Numbered from the stretch's first letter, positions 47,606 to 58,769 are shown. The stretch is DNA of 64,000 bases from Brachyspira sp. G79 (GCF_002379365.1 NZ_JQIU01000008.1:2386745-2450744); one strand, 5' to 3'. Numbers and translations are program-made. The notes: a model not told the origin generated them from the sequence alone.

Positions 47606-48674
47606 ATTATTTTTTTATTAATTAAAAAATAGTTAAAAAGTTCAGTATCATCAATACTCATAAGTGTTATATCATGGGTTGATAGTATAAGTTGTGAAGT
47701 TTCTCTCTCTATATTATTAAATGCCCCTTTTTTAAATAGTCTGATAGTAAACTCCAATAATTCAGACTGCACTCCATTAAACTCATCAACTATAGATAAT
47801 GTACCGTTTATAATGGAGCTTAATATATATATCAAATTAATAGCATATACTTTACTTCCCTCAGACTCTACCTCGTCAAAGTCATTGCTGTAAATGTCAT
47901 GACTTGAAACTAATCTCTTATTATCAAGCATAAAAGAAAACTCGCTTGCATTTATACTATCAACTATATTTAAGTCATCAATATCCGTCATATAAAGTAA
48001 TTTTTTATAAGTATCCCATATATTATATTTACTAAAATATTCAAAGATCTCTATTATGGCATAAGAAGAAAAATCTGCCTCATTTGTAAATGGAAATAAA
48101 AAACATAGATTCTTAAATAATGATATATAATAATTAATTTCCTCTCTGTATCTGTCTGCTTTTTCATTTATATTATTTAATTTATTATTAAAAAACTTAA
48201 AAAAGTATTTGTGTCTGGTATACTATCATCATAATCAAATAGTCCGTCCGATATAGTATTTTTTTTCCTTTCAAATATTATAGCATTATTTTTTGTAAAT
48301 CTTTCTAAATCTATTCCTTTATTACTATTATCCAATACTAGTTCATAGCTGCATATTTCATAATCATCATAAGAATAAAACTCCAAATAAAAACGGCTAT
48401 TCTTATTTTTACCATAAATCATATTTGGATCTGAAAGCCTTTTTATGCTGTCATCACTTGATGCTATATATCCATTGTTGGAATAAAAAATATATTTTAA
48501 AGCATTAAGCAGATTACTCTTACCGCATCCGTTATAACCGTAAAGAATACATAATTTTGATATATATTCATTATTTATTTTTTTTGTATAAATAGTATCT
48601 TTATCAGCGGTTAAATTAAGTTCTGCTTCATCATAAAATGATCTGTAATTTGAAATAGTAAATTTTTTTAGCAT
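47602..48674 (-). pseudogene. AAA (AAA_15/AAA_21-type) ATPase, frame broken at a homopolymer
   Basis: The N-terminal frame (48674-48177, 165 residues) has FTISNYRSFYDEAELNLTAD and the Walker A LYGYNGCGKSNLLNAL. The C-terminal frame (to 47602) has LSIVDEFNGVQSELL (Walker B-like with DE) and LILSTHDITLMS. That second frame is open from about 48200, reading FFNNKLNNINEKADRYREEI before its first ATG at 47991. The switch lies at an A6 run on the plus strand (48199-48204, T6 in the coding strand). One more base gives about 355 residues, normal for the family. These ATPases often act in phage defence with a nuclease partner; none is intact here. Confidence 0.75.
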
Positions 48675-48817
48675 AATTATTTATTATTGTTTATTTTGTT
48701 CATAATTTAATAACAAAAATAAAAGAATTTTGTAAAGTATTATTAATAATATTATCAAGGTTGTGTACAGGTTATTTTTATAAATATTAAATGTAATAAT
48801 ATTAATTCAAAAAATCA

Positions 48818-48845
48818 TTGACTAATATATTATATAAAATATAAT
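48818..48845 (+). promoter_or_regulatory. Predicted promoter of the peptide-binding lipoprotein
   Basis: TTGACT at 48818-48823, 16-bp spacer, TATAAT at 48840-48845, 34 bases before the start. Confidence 0.8.
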
Positions 48846-48878
48846 TTCCTATAAATAAAAAAATCATAGGACATTATT

Positions 48879-50486
48879 ATGAAGCGTAAATTATTATTAA
48901 TACTCTCTTTTACCCTAATGATATTTGTATTATCATGCGGCGGAAATAAAACTGATGAAGGAGCAATATATATTAATGTTGGTCCAGAACCCAAAACTAT
49001 AGACCCTGCTTTAAACTCTACAGTTGACGGCAGTATTTATATTCAGCATGCTTTTGAAGGACTAGCTACAAGAGATAAGGATAATAAAATAGTAGGCGGT
49101 GTTGCTGAAAGCTGGGATATAAGTGAAGATGGTTTAACTTATACATTTCATATAAGAGATAATGCCAAATGGTCAGACGGCAAAAAAGTAACAGCCAAAG
49201 ATTTTGTTTATGCTTGGCAAAGAGCAGTAGACCCTGTAACAGCATGCGAATATGCTTATCAGTTTGAACCTGTATTAAATGCTATGGATATTAATTCTGG
49301 TAAAAAAGAAGTTTCTGAATTAGGGGTAAAAGCAATAGATGAAAATACTTTAGAAGTGAAATTAAATGCCCCTACAGCTTATTTTTTAGAGCTTGCAGCA
49401 TTTCCTACTTTCTACCCTATTAGAAAAGATATAATAGAAGAAAACGGCGATAACTGGACTTTATCTCCTGAAACTTATATAGGAAACGGTCCTTTTGTGA
49501 TGATAGAAAGAAGAACTGATGACAGATTAATAATGTCAAAAAATACTAATTATTGGAATGCATCGAACATAATACCTGAAAAATTGGTGTTTATCCTTAT
49601 GCAAAACGGTACAGCAGCAGTTGCTGGTATAAAAGAAGGCTCTATACATTTTGCTAATAATCCTCCGCTTCAAGATATTGAAAACTTAAAAAGCGAAGGC
49701 TTAATGCATATCTCACCATACTTAGGTACATATTATTATTGTCTTAATATCACAAATGAGGCATTAAAAGATGAAAGAGTGCGTAAAGCATTAACATTAG
49801 CGATAGACAGAAACTATTTGACAGAACAAGTAACAAGAGGCGGACAGCTTCCTGCAAGTGCTTGGGTTCCTAGTGGAGTAAGCGATGTTGATAATGGAGA
49901 TTTTAGAAAAGTAGGAGGCGATTATTATAGTGTAAAAGCTGAAGATTATCAGAAAAATCTTGAAGAGGCTAAAAAACTTATGGAAGAAGCAGGATATGCT
50001 AATGGAGCAGGTTTCCCAGTAATAGAGTTTAAATCCAATTCTGGAGAACATATACAGATATTTGAAGCCGTACAGCAGATGTGGAAAGAAGGTTTGGGTA
50101 TAGACTCTACTATATCACAGGAAGAATGGGCTACTTTCCAAGACACAAGACAACATAAAAACTTTGTTATAGCCCGTCATGGTTGGATTGCTGATTATAA
50201 TGATCCTATGAGCTTTTTGGGAGTATTTTTAAGCTACAGTGTTCAAAATAACGGAGGATATTCAAATAAGGCTTATGATGATAAATTAAAATTAGCTATG
50301 TCTACTATAGATCAAAATATAAGAATGAAAGCTATGCATGAAGCTGAAGATATACTTATGAATGATATGGGATTAATACCAATTTATTTTTATACTGATC
50401 CTATTATAATTAGTAAAAAATTATCAGATGTTGTTTTTGATCCTTTAGGATCTCATAAATTCTTCTATGCAAAGTTAGATAAATAA
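48879..50486 (+). CDS. Oligopeptide ABC transporter substrate-binding lipoprotein (OppA-like)
   Basis: 535 residues. A lipoprotein signal (KRKLLLILSFTLMIFVLSC) places the acylated cysteine at position 20. The family block VAESWDISEDGLTYTFHIR (about 70-88) and WSDGKKVTAKDFVYAWQRA follow. It captures peptides outside the inner membrane for an ABC permease. No permease or ATPase genes are adjacent, so it must share those encoded elsewhere; lone OppA copies are common in spirochaetes. It has its own promoter and a hairpin downstream. Confidence 0.93.
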   Translation: MKRKLLLILSFTLMIFVLSCGGNKTDEGAIYINVGPEPKTIDPALNSTVDGSIYIQHAFEGLATRDKDNKIVGGVAESWDISEDGLTYTFHIRDNAKWSDGKKVTAKDFVYAWQRAVDPVTACEYAYQFEPVLNAMDINSGKKEVSELGVKAIDENTLEVKLNAPTAYFLELAAFPTFYPIRKDIIEENGDNWTLSPETYIGNGPFVMIERRTDDRLIMSKNTNYWNASNIIPEKLVFILMQNGTAAVAGIKEGSIHFANNPPLQDIENLKSEGLMHISPYLGTYYYCLNITNEALKDERVRKALTLAIDRNYLTEQVTRGGQLPASAWVPSGVSDVDNGDFRKVGGDYYSVKAEDYQKNLEEAKKLMEEAGYANGAGFPVIEFKSNSGEHIQIFEAVQQMWKEGLGIDSTISQEEWATFQDTRQHKNFVIARHGWIADYNDPMSFLGVFLSYSVQNNGGYSNKAYDDKLKLAMSTIDQNIRMKAMHEAEDILMNDMGLIPIYFYTDPIIISKKLSDVVFDPLGSHKFFYAKLDK

Positions 50487-50530
50487 TTTTTAAGTTTGTC
50501 AAAAATTATTTTTTATGTTTTTAATATTTT

Positions 50531-50565
50531 CGGGTACTATCCTGCGAAGTGCAGGTACGTACCCG
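50531..50565 (+). terminator. GC-rich hairpin after the lipoprotein gene
   Basis: CGGGTAC (50531-50537) pairs with GTACCCG (50559-50565), and inside it CCTGC with GCAGG around the loop GAAGT. A weak T-run (TTATTTTT) follows. It may terminate transcription or be a dispersed GC-rich repeat. The rest of 50487-50854 is AT-rich without a gene. Confidence 0.55.
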
Positions 50566-50854
50566 CTTATTTTTCCATTCCATAGTAAGGCATCTACTAA
50601 GCAAAAGATGCGTATTTATATACTAAAATAATGAAGTTATACAACATATAAAACATTATATCTTATACTTTTTAAGTACTTTTGAAACAAATTTAATATA
50701 GAAATAAGCAAGAAATATTTATAATATTTTTTACAATTTTTAATCATAAATACCTAATAATTTACATAATATATGAACAAAAATTATTAAGCAATTTTGT
50801 ATAATACCGAATATATAGAAAGCAGAATTTTTATTCTTTAAAGGCGGAAAATAT

Positions 50855-52132
50855 ATGTATAAATATGTTATAGAAGGTTCAGATAATATTGGGGGAGTAT
50901 TGAAGGTATCAGGATCTAAAAATGCATCATTACCTCTGCTTGTTGCTTCTATTTTAACAGATGAGCCTGTAATACTTCATAATGTACCCGATTTAGTTGA
51001 TGTTCATGTTCTAATAGATATATTAGAGCCTTTAGGTAAGAAAGTGGATTTTAAGAATAATACTACTGTAATAATATCTCATAACGGAAAAAGTGAAGAA
51101 GCTCCTTATAAACTTGTAAAAAAGATGAGAGGCTCTATCATAGTATTAGGGCCTCTCCTATCCAAACGAAAGCATTGCCGAGTATCATATCCAGGCGGAT
51201 GTGCTTTTGGACCAAGACCAATAGACTTGCATTTAATGGGAATGGAGGCATTAGGAGCTAAAATAGATATAACAGCAGGATATATTGACGCTAAGGTAGA
51301 AAATAATCTTATAGGTGCTGATATGGATTTATCTGGTAAGTTTGGACCTACAGTGTTGGGAACAGACAATGTTATGATGGCGGCTTCTTTGGCAAAAGGT
51401 ACTACTATTATACGAAATGCTGCAAAAGAGCCTGAATGTGTTAATCTTGTAGATTTGCTTAATGCTATGGGAGCAAAAATAACAGGAGGAGGTACTGATA
51501 CTATTACTATAGAAGGAGTTGATTATCTTCATGGTGCTGAGTTTACAGTTATACCAGATAGAATAGAAACAGGTACTTTTTTAGCAATAGCAGCAGCTGG
51601 AAGAGGAAAGTTAAAATTAGAAAATGCAGAGCCTAAACATTTGAGCTTTGTACTTGATTTGCTTTCAGATATAGGCTGCGATATAAAAACTACAGATACT
51701 ACTATAGAGATTGATGCATCTAATAGAGAATTAAAGCCTTTTAAAGTAGAAACTTTGCCTTATCCGGGATTTCCAACAGATTTGCAGGCAATATATACAA
51801 CATTAGCTTGTACAATTAAAGGTAAAAGCGAACTTATAGAGGGTATTTATCCAGACAGATTTAGCCATGTTCCAGAGCTTGTACGTATGGGAGCAGATAT
51901 TGAGCTTAATACTTCTGATATAGTGGTTCATGGCGGAAAAAAACTCTCAGGAGCTGATGTACAGGCAAGCGATTTGCGTGCTGGTGCTGCTTTGGTTGCT
52001 GCTGGTGCTATAGCTGAAGGCTCTACAAATGTTCATAGGATTTATCATATAGAAAGAGGCTATGAAAATTTGGAAGAAAAATTAAAAACTATTAATATAG
52101 ATACAAAAAGAGAAAAAGACGATATATTATAA
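50855..52132 (+). CDS. murA: UDP-N-acetylglucosamine 1-carboxyvinyltransferase
   Basis: The first committed step of peptidoglycan synthesis: transfers enolpyruvate from PEP to UDP-GlcNAc. 425 residues, normal length. Seen: VSGSKNASLPLL with lysine 22, and YPGGCAFGPRPIDLHL with the catalytic cysteine at about 116 (so the enzyme should be fosfomycin-sensitive at that residue). Also PGFPTDLQA and DLRAGAALVAAG near the C-terminus. The flagellar rod gene follows after 20 bases behind GGGGGA, so the two probably share a transcript. Confidence 0.97.
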   Translation: MYKYVIEGSDNIGGVLKVSGSKNASLPLLVASILTDEPVILHNVPDLVDVHVLIDILEPLGKKVDFKNNTTVIISHNGKSEEAPYKLVKKMRGSIIVLGPLLSKRKHCRVSYPGGCAFGPRPIDLHLMGMEALGAKIDITAGYIDAKVENNLIGADMDLSGKFGPTVLGTDNVMMAASLAKGTTIIRNAAKEPECVNLVDLLNAMGAKITGGGTDTITIEGVDYLHGAEFTVIPDRIETGTFLAIAAAGRGKLKLENAEPKHLSFVLDLLSDIGCDIKTTDTTIEIDASNRELKPFKVETLPYPGFPTDLQAIYTTLACTIKGKSELIEGIYPDRFSHVPELVRMGADIELNTSDIVVHGGKKLSGADVQASDLRAGAALVAAGAIAEGSTNVHRIYHIERGYENLEEKLKTINIDTKREKDDIL

Positions 52133-52152
52133 TAAATTAGGGGGATTATAAA

Positions 52153-53001
52153 ATGGTAAGAGGCGTTTATACAGGTGCAAGCGGCATGATGGCCGAACAG
52201 GCAAGACTTGATGTTGTAGCTAATAACTTGGCTAATGTTGATAAACCTGGATTTAAAAGAGATACAGTAAGTTTCAAATCTTTTCCAGAGATGATGGCAG
52301 CAAGAACTGAAGATGACGGAGTGGTAATATTTCCGCTTGGTTCTACTGATGTAAGACCTTATGTTGGAAGAATGGGAACAGGTGTGGAAGTTAATGAAGT
52401 TTTCACAGAATGGGAACAAGGTTCATTAAGAGAAACTGGTAATCAGCTTGATATAGCTTTGGGGGATAAAGGATTTTTTGCTGTAGAAACACCTCATGGT
52501 GAAAGATATACGAGAAATGGCAGTTTTTTGATAGATAAAGATCATTATCTTGTAACTAAACATGGCTATAAAGTTATGGGTGAAAACGGATATATACAGA
52601 TAAAAACTAATAACTTTAATATAGATGAAGACGGCAGAGTAAGTATTAATAGAAGATATCAGGACGGCAATACGTTTGTACAGTTTAATGATAATGAATG
52701 GGAAGATGAAGAGATACTTGATACTCTAAAAATAGTACGTTTTGATAATGAAAGATATTTAAAGAAAGAAGGGGAATCTTTCTGGGTAGATACGGATATA
52801 AGCGGTCCTGCCTATATAGCACAAAAAGGAGTAGACAGACCTAAAGTATTATCAAGATTTTTAGAGATGAGCAATGTTAATCCAGTAAATGAAATGGTAA
52901 GAATGATAGAAGTACAGCGTGCTTATGAGTTAAACTCTAAAACTATATCCACACATGATACTTTGGTAGGAAGAGTAATAAATGAAGTAGGAAGAGTATA
53001 A
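52153..53001 (+). CDS. Flagellar basal-body rod protein, FlgF/FlgG family
   Basis: 282 residues. It forms part of the rod of the periplasmic flagellum. The N-terminal signature GVYTGASGMMAEQARLDVVA and NNLANVDKPGFKRDTVSF is that of rod/hook proteins, and the C-terminal EMVRMIEVQRAYELNSKTI is the matching helix. In the middle, LDIALGDKGFFAVETPHGER, then YTRNGSF, is typical of FlgF/FlgG. Length and DGRV-type middle fit either FlgF or FlgG. No other flagellar genes follow, unlike many genomes where flgF and flgG are adjacent. Confidence 0.92.
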   Translation: MVRGVYTGASGMMAEQARLDVVANNLANVDKPGFKRDTVSFKSFPEMMAARTEDDGVVIFPLGSTDVRPYVGRMGTGVEVNEVFTEWEQGSLRETGNQLDIALGDKGFFAVETPHGERYTRNGSFLIDKDHYLVTKHGYKVMGENGYIQIKTNNFNIDEDGRVSINRRYQDGNTFVQFNDNEWEDEEILDTLKIVRFDNERYLKKEGESFWVDTDISGPAYIAQKGVDRPKVLSRFLEMSNVNPVNEMVRMIEVQRAYELNSKTISTHDTLVGRVINEVGRV

Positions 53002-53123
53002 TCTCTATATATAGACCTCATTTTTTGGTAAATAAACTTTGATAAAAAATAAATGATAATATATAATAGTATTCTGTATAGAAGTGTTTTTTTCTATATT
53101 ATTATTTGAAAATAGAGGATATT

Positions 53124-55997
53124 ATGGGTGTAGATAAAATTAAACAACATGTTATAAGCAGAATTAAAGTTTTTACTATTCCAATCTACTTATTAATAGA
53201 TATTGTAGTTTGGAATGTTATTTTGTTTTTTATATATAAAGAAATTCCGCAGATTTATGGAATAAAAATAATATTTGCTATAGTTTCCTTTATTTTCTTT
53301 TTTAAATATTTAAAAAGATGGAAATCCAATATAGAAGTAAAATTGGCACTTAGACTAATTCTAGTATTTTTTATAGTTTCATTAGCTGGAAGTATAGTAG
53401 AAATTGGTATTTACTCTATTATTAACAAACTTTTCCTTTATACTACTATAATGGCCATATTTGCTGCTACTATTAATGCGTCTCTTTTGGCATGTGTGTT
53501 TATGCTTATATTTAAAATATTTTCTCATAATTTTGAATTAGAAGAGAATGTTGTTACTTTTTATATACCTCTTATAGCAAAATTAGGCTTTATAGTATAT
53601 ATGTTCTTCTCTATTTTAATATTTGCATTCCTGCTAAATTATATAACATTAGAAGAAAGCTCATATATTAATAAGGTTAGCAGTGATACTTTAAATGAAG
53701 TATTATATTTGGACAGTAGAATTAATTCCTTTAATAATAATATAAAAAATGATATGAATGCTTATAAAGAGTTTATCTTAAATATGTATGATGGCAGAGA
53801 TATTATAAGTAAAGAAATAATACAGACAGACTTTCTTAATAGGCTTACATATTTTAATAATACTCTTAAAAATATATATGATAACATTTCATTAAATATT
53901 GAAGCCGATTATCTTAATACAGATTTACCTTATTCTGTAACTGTTGCTAAAGAAGCTGGTACAGATAGATATACAACTAGAAGTTCTGATGCATTGTATA
54001 TGCATAATTTCCTTCAAAGCGATATTGAAGATAATGATATGGTTTTGAATGTTAATGTATATGACAGAAATAATATATTTATTTCGTATTATGTTAAATT
54101 AAAATTATTTGGAAATAATATTGGATATTTTATAGCTGAAAATAATATAGCAGGTGTTTCCAGACTTATAAAAAATAATGATATACTCTCTAAATGGTCT
54201 CATTTATTGTATAGATTAGAAAATAAAGATATAATACTATGTTCTGACAGCAGATATATAGCAGAAAGTTCTTCTTCTATATTATCATCATCACTAGAAT
54301 TAAGTACAAATATTCAAAACTTTGAAGGTGCAGTTGGAACTAAAGTTTTTCAAATATTTCCTATAGTTCCTATAGATGGTAATAGATCTATAGTTATAGC
54401 TTCTTATATACCAGACCTTAATGTAGTTGGTTTATTTTATAAAGATATCAATAGTATAATTAAAGAATCTAGTATAGATAGAGATATATTCTGGTATACT
54501 TCTATTCATATATGTCTATTTATATTATTATTTGTTATATATTTGCTTATATTAAAACTTCTTTTAATATCTATAAGCAAAGCAAATGTCTCTACAAGAG
54601 AGCTTATAGGTAAAAATGGAGATTTAAGAAAAAGGATACCTTCAAAAAATAATGATGAAGTAGGTATTTTGGTTTATAATTTTAATTTGTTTTTATCAAG
54701 TTTGGATAATCTTATAGGGGAATTAAAACAGGAAAGCTATAAAGTTTTTGATGAGATAAAAGTAATAGAGAAAGTTATAGATGAGAATACTAATAGAATT
54801 AATGATCAAAGCTCAAGCATTACTGAGAGTGTAGCTAGTGTTAATAATATCATTACTTCTATACAGAATGTAACAAGTTCAACAGATCAGCAAAGACATG
54901 CATTCTCATCGGCTTCTATTGCTGTAGAAGAATTATTACAAACAATTTATAAAATTAATGATAATATGGAGCGTCAGTCATCAGCAGTAGAACAGACTTC
55001 TGCCTCTATTGAAGAGATGATATCAAATATTACTTCAGTTGCTAAAAGTGTTAATAAGGCAGATAGTTTCTCAAAAAAATTGCTTGTTGATGCCCATGAT
55101 GGCGGTGATACAGTAGATGAGGTTATTGAAGCTGTAAGGGGTATTGAGGAGAGTTCTGATCAAATTAAGGAGATTGTTAACGTTATTCAGGGTATTGCTG
55201 AACAGACTAACCTTCTAGCTATGAACGCAGCTATTGAAGCAGCACATGCTGGAGAACAAGGAAGGGGTTTCTCTGTTGTTGCTGATGAAATTAGATCTTT
55301 AGCAGAGCATACTGCTGATAATACTAAATCTATTACAAACATCATTAAAGCTATTACAAAGAGAATAGAAGAGACTGTGGAACTTGCAAGCAATAGTGGT
55401 AAGTCTTTGGATAATATACTTGATATGTCAGAAAATACTGCTAGAGTTGTTTCTGAGATTAATACAGCAAACAGCGAGCTTGAAGTTGGCGGAAGAGATA
55501 TACTTGAAACTATAAGGCATTTGAATAATATTACTACAGGTGTAAAAGAAAGTGTAAAAGAACAGATGAATAGTGGTGATGTTGTGGATAGCCAAATTAC
55601 TTTGCTTGACCAGATTACTAGAGAAGTTTCTGATATTATTGAAGCAAATAGTTCTGGGGCAAAGGAAGTTGTACATGCTATGAGCTTTTTGAATGAGCTT
55701 TCTGTAAAAACTGTTGAGGGAAATAAAGAGTTTTATAATGCTACAAGTAAGTTAAATGAAATATTCAGTAAGTTTAATGATCTTATGAGCAAATTTATTA
55801 CTAATGCTGATAATGTGGAAGAAAATAATAAAGAATCTAATGATAGTGAGGACATTTCAGTAGATAAGAAAATGGATATGGAGTTAAAAAGTCTTGAAGA
55901 GGAATTTAAAAAAGATAACGAAGAGTTTAAAAGTGATGAAGATGTTTTACAGATGCTAAAGGACGATTATAAAAATCCTGAAATGTTTACAATGTAA
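53124..55997 (+). CDS. Large methyl-accepting chemotaxis protein 3
   Basis: 957 residues from the ATG at 53124 (GAGG upstream); a TTG at 53106 would add six residues and contain the ribosome site. Unlike the other two receptors, it starts with a block of about five or six membrane helices (about 15-185). A sensor region of about 260 residues follows, then another helix near 455-480, a HAMP-like segment ([20 protein letters not shown]) and the signalling domain with tip [20 protein letters not shown]. The tail (about 900-957) is acidic and disordered. The multi-helix N-terminus may sense membrane or energy state; this is inferred. Confidence 0.93.
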   Translation: MGVDKIKQHVISRIKVFTIPIYLLIDIVVWNVILFFIYKEIPQIYGIKIIFAIVSFIFFFKYLKRWKSNIEVKLALRLILVFFIVSLAGSIVEIGIYSIINKLFLYTTIMAIFAATINASLLACVFMLIFKIFSHNFELEENVVTFYIPLIAKLGFIVYMFFSILIFAFLLNYITLEESSYINKVSSDTLNEVLYLDSRINSFNNNIKNDMNAYKEFILNMYDGRDIISKEIIQTDFLNRLTYFNNTLKNIYDNISLNIEADYLNTDLPYSVTVAKEAGTDRYTTRSSDALYMHNFLQSDIEDNDMVLNVNVYDRNNIFISYYVKLKLFGNNIGYFIAENNIAGVSRLIKNNDILSKWSHLLYRLENKDIILCSDSRYIAESSSSILSSSLELSTNIQNFEGAVGTKVFQIFPIVPIDGNRSIVIASYIPDLNVVGLFYKDINSIIKESSIDRDIFWYTSIHICLFILLFVIYLLILKLLLISISKANVSTRELIGKNGDLRKRIPSKNNDEVGILVYNFNLFLSSLDNLIGELKQESYKVFDEIKVIEKVIDENTNRINDQSSSITESVASVNNIITSIQNVTSSTDQQRHAFSSASIAVEELLQTIYKINDNMERQSSAVEQTSASIEEMISNITSVAKSVNKADSFSKKLLVDAHDGGDTVDEVIEAVRGIEESSDQIKEIVNVIQGIAEQTNLLAMNAAIEAAHAGEQGRGFSVVADEIRSLAEHTADNTKSITNIIKAITKRIEETVELASNSGKSLDNILDMSENTARVVSEINTANSELEVGGRDILETIRHLNNITTGVKESVKEQMNSGDVVDSQITLLDQITREVSDIIEANSSGAKEVVHAMSFLNELSVKTVEGNKEFYNATSKLNEIFSKFNDLMSKFITNADNVEENNKESNDSEDISVDKKMDMELKSLEEEFKKDNEEFKSDEDVLQMLKDDYKNPEMFTM

Positions 55998-56024
55998 TCA
56001 ATATTTTAATATTATATATTATAG

Positions 56025-56057
56025 AGTGGGATATTATATATAATATCTCACTTTTTT
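56025..56057 (+). terminator. Terminator of chemotaxis receptor 3
   Basis: A 14-bp inverted repeat (AGTGGGATATTATA with TATAATATCTCACT, one G-T) followed by a T-run. Confidence 0.85.
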
Positions 56058-56111
56058 GTATGCTTTAAATAGAAAAAAATCACAATAATTGCTGATTAAA
56101 AATTACTTTAA

Positions 56112-56139
56112 TTGACAAAATAAAAAAAATAGTTATACT
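56112..56139 (+). promoter_or_regulatory. Predicted promoter of alr
   Basis: TTGACA at 56112-56117, 16-bp spacer, TATACT at 56134-56139, 28 bases before the start. Confidence 0.8.
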
Positions 56140-56166
56140 AAAAAATATAAGGTTTGGAAAATAATT

Positions 56167-57275
56167 ATGTCTAATTATACTATAGCAGAAGTGGATTTAT
56201 CAATATTAAAGAACAATATTGAAATTATACGTTCTATAGCAAACGGAGTAAAATTACTAAATATAGTAAAGGCTGATGCATATGGGCATGGTATAGCAGA
56301 GATTTCAAAGGCTTCAGAAAAATTTGGGGCAGATGCTTTGGGAGTTGCCACAGTAGAAGAGGGTATAAAAATAAGAGAAGCAGGAGTTAAACTTCCTATA
56401 ATTGTCCTGTTTCAGCATTTTAAATATGAAGCAGAATTAGCATGTAAGTATGATTTAATTCCTATTATAAGTAATGACGAATGTTTGGAGTATTATGACA
56501 GATATTTAAAAAAATACGGCGGTTCTTTGAAATTATATATAAAAGTAGATACTGGACTTAACAGAATGGGGGCAAGACCTGAAGACGTTTTGGACTTGGC
56601 TAAAAAAGTTTTATCTTACAGTACTTTAAGTATAGAAGGTATAAATACACATTATGCAGCCGCGGATATGAATGATGATTATTCCATTGAATTTACAAAA
56701 AGACAGATAGAGATTTTTAATGGTGTAATAGGCACTTTAAAAAATAATGGGATAGTAATAAATAATGCTCATACTGCCAATTCTGCTGCTTTGGTATCAT
56801 ATAAAAATACATATTTTGATATGGTAAGAGCTGGTATTATATTATATGGATATATTTGTGATGACTCTTATGATTTGGGTATTAAACCTATACTCAATTT
56901 GAAATCAAGAGTGCTTTTAATTAGAAAAATAAAAAAGGGGAAAGTATTTCATATGGCATGACATGGACAGCTGACAGAGATACTAATATAGCGGTTGTGC
57001 CAATAGGTTATGCAGATGGAGTATCAAGGAAATTATCTAATAATTGGGAGGTAAAAATTAATGGCAGATATTATCCTTTACGCGGAAGAGTATGTATGGA
57101 TTCTATCATTATAGATATAGGTAATAATGATATCAAAACTGAAGATGAAGTTTTGATATTTGGTAATGATAAAAGGCTTAATGCAAATACTTTGGCTAAA
57201 CGAATAGACAGTATAAGTCATGAAGTATTAGTTAATATAGGAGAGAGAGTTACTAGAGTTTATAAAAATGGTTGA
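56167..57275 (+). pseudogene. alr: Alanine racemase, frame broken at A6-G4
   Basis: PLP enzyme making D-alanine for peptidoglycan. The first frame (56167-56961) has the PLP-lysine motif NIVKADAYGHG (about 36-46), KVDTGLNRMGARPED and NTHYAAAD. It ends in KKGKVFHMA. The second frame is open from the same point and reads GESISYGMTWTADRDTNIAV, then VPIGYADGVSRKLS and RVCMDSIIIDIG to 57275. Family proteins read ...KKGESISYG..., so the gene is one unit of about 368 residues. One A is missing in the run at 56931-56936. The site A-AAA-AAG is also a strong -1 slippery heptamer, and the shift would land in the right frame. The alanine symporter gene follows. Confidence 0.88.
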
Positions 57276-57355
57276 TAAAAAATAATAATATTTTTAACAA
57301 GGAGTTATACTAAAAATATATAAAAAAATAAATTAATTAAAAAAAGGAGAGTATT

Positions 57356-58729
57356 ATGGTAGAAATGATAGCAAAAATTAACGGCATCATTAATAGTTTT
57401 GTCTGGGGTCCTGTAATGCTTACATTACTTGTAGGAACAGGAATCTTCTTAAGTATTAGGACAGGTTTTTTACAAATAACCAAAATTCCTTTATGGGTAA
57501 AACATACTTTCGGAGCATTAGCAAAAAAACAAGACTCAGACGATAATATTACCCCTTTCCAAGCAGTTAGTACAGCATTAGCTAGTACTGTAGGAACAGG
57601 AAATATTGCAGGAGTTACCACTGCTATTGTAGCGGGTGGGCCCGGGGCTTTATTTTGGATGTGGTTTGCAGCTTTCTTTGGTATGGTCACTAAGTATTCG
57701 GAAGTACTTCTAGCAGTACATTATAGAGTAAAAGATAGTGAAGGCCATCACCATGGAGGACCTATGTACTATATATCTAAAGGTGCTAATCTTCCTTGGC
57801 TTGGCAGTATATTTGCTGCTTTTGCTGCTTTAGCTTGTTTCGGTGCTGGAAATATGACGCAGACTAATGCTATGGCTGCTGTTGTTAATCAGAACTTTGG
57901 TGTACCTCATATAGTAACAGGTATCGTAGTAGTGGCTTTAACTGCTGTTATAATCATAGGAGGTATTAAAAGAATAGCTACTGTTACAGAAAAACTAGTT
58001 CCTGTAATGTGTGTTATATATATACTGGCTGGTATAGTTATACTTGTTATGAATGCAGGTAGAATTCCCCATGCTTTTCAGCGTATATTTGAGGAAGCAT
58101 TTTCCTTGAAACAAGTTGGGGCTGGTTTTATGGGATACACTATTATGATGGGTATGAAATTCGGTTTTGCACGAGGTGTATTTTCTAATGAAGCTGGTTT
58201 AGGTACTGCTCCTATGGCTCATGGTGCTAGTAACTCTAAAAACCCTATAGAACAAGGTTTGTGGGGTATATTTGAAGTTCTTATTGATACTTTCTTTGTT
58301 TGTACTTTAACTGGACTTATGGCTATTATATTCTTAGAAATAAATCAGGGTACTAAATTAAATGGTGCTGAATTGATTTCTGCTTCTTTCGGATCTAATT
58401 TGGGAAAAGCTGGTTCTGTAGTTCTTACTATTTCTTTAATATTATTTGCTTTCTCTACTTTTGTGGGTTGGTCACATTATGGGGTTGTTGCTTTAGGATA
58501 TCTTACAAAAAGAAATAAAATTGCTTCCATTTCTTACAGAATTATATTTTTAGTAGTTGGTATTATAGGTGCTGTAAGCCAATTAGATTTGATTTGGGCT
58601 ATAGCTGATACTTTGAACGGGCTTATGGCGATACCTAACTTAATAGGGCTTTTAATCCTTTCTCCGAAAATTGCTCAGCTTACTAGAGATTATATGAATG
58701 ATCCTAATTCTACTAGAATGAAAGATTAA
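57356..58729 (+). CDS. Alanine/glycine:cation symporter (AGCS family)
   Basis: 457 residues with about 10-11 membrane helices. It imports alanine or glycine with Na+. The family blocks are clear: GTGIFLSIRTGFLQI (about 27-41), TALASTVGTGNIAGVTTAIV with GGPGALFWMW (about 78-107) and FGFARGVFSNEAGLGTAPMA. It has an AAAAGGAG site. It follows alr after 80 bases, so alanine uptake and racemisation are neighbours, which fits a shared D-alanine supply. A strong terminator comes after it. Confidence 0.94.
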   Translation: MVEMIAKINGIINSFVWGPVMLTLLVGTGIFLSIRTGFLQITKIPLWVKHTFGALAKKQDSDDNITPFQAVSTALASTVGTGNIAGVTTAIVAGGPGALFWMWFAAFFGMVTKYSEVLLAVHYRVKDSEGHHHGGPMYYISKGANLPWLGSIFAAFAALACFGAGNMTQTNAMAAVVNQNFGVPHIVTGIVVVALTAVIIIGGIKRIATVTEKLVPVMCVIYILAGIVILVMNAGRIPHAFQRIFEEAFSLKQVGAGFMGYTIMMGMKFGFARGVFSNEAGLGTAPMAHGASNSKNPIEQGLWGIFEVLIDTFFVCTLTGLMAIIFLEINQGTKLNGAELISASFGSNLGKAGSVVLTISLILFAFSTFVGWSHYGVVALGYLTKRNKIASISYRIIFLVVGIIGAVSQLDLIWAIADTLNGLMAIPNLIGLLILSPKIAQLTRDYMNDPNSTRMKD

Positions 58730-58769
58730 TAATTTGTAATAAAAATTGTTTTTATTGTATTTTATCTTA

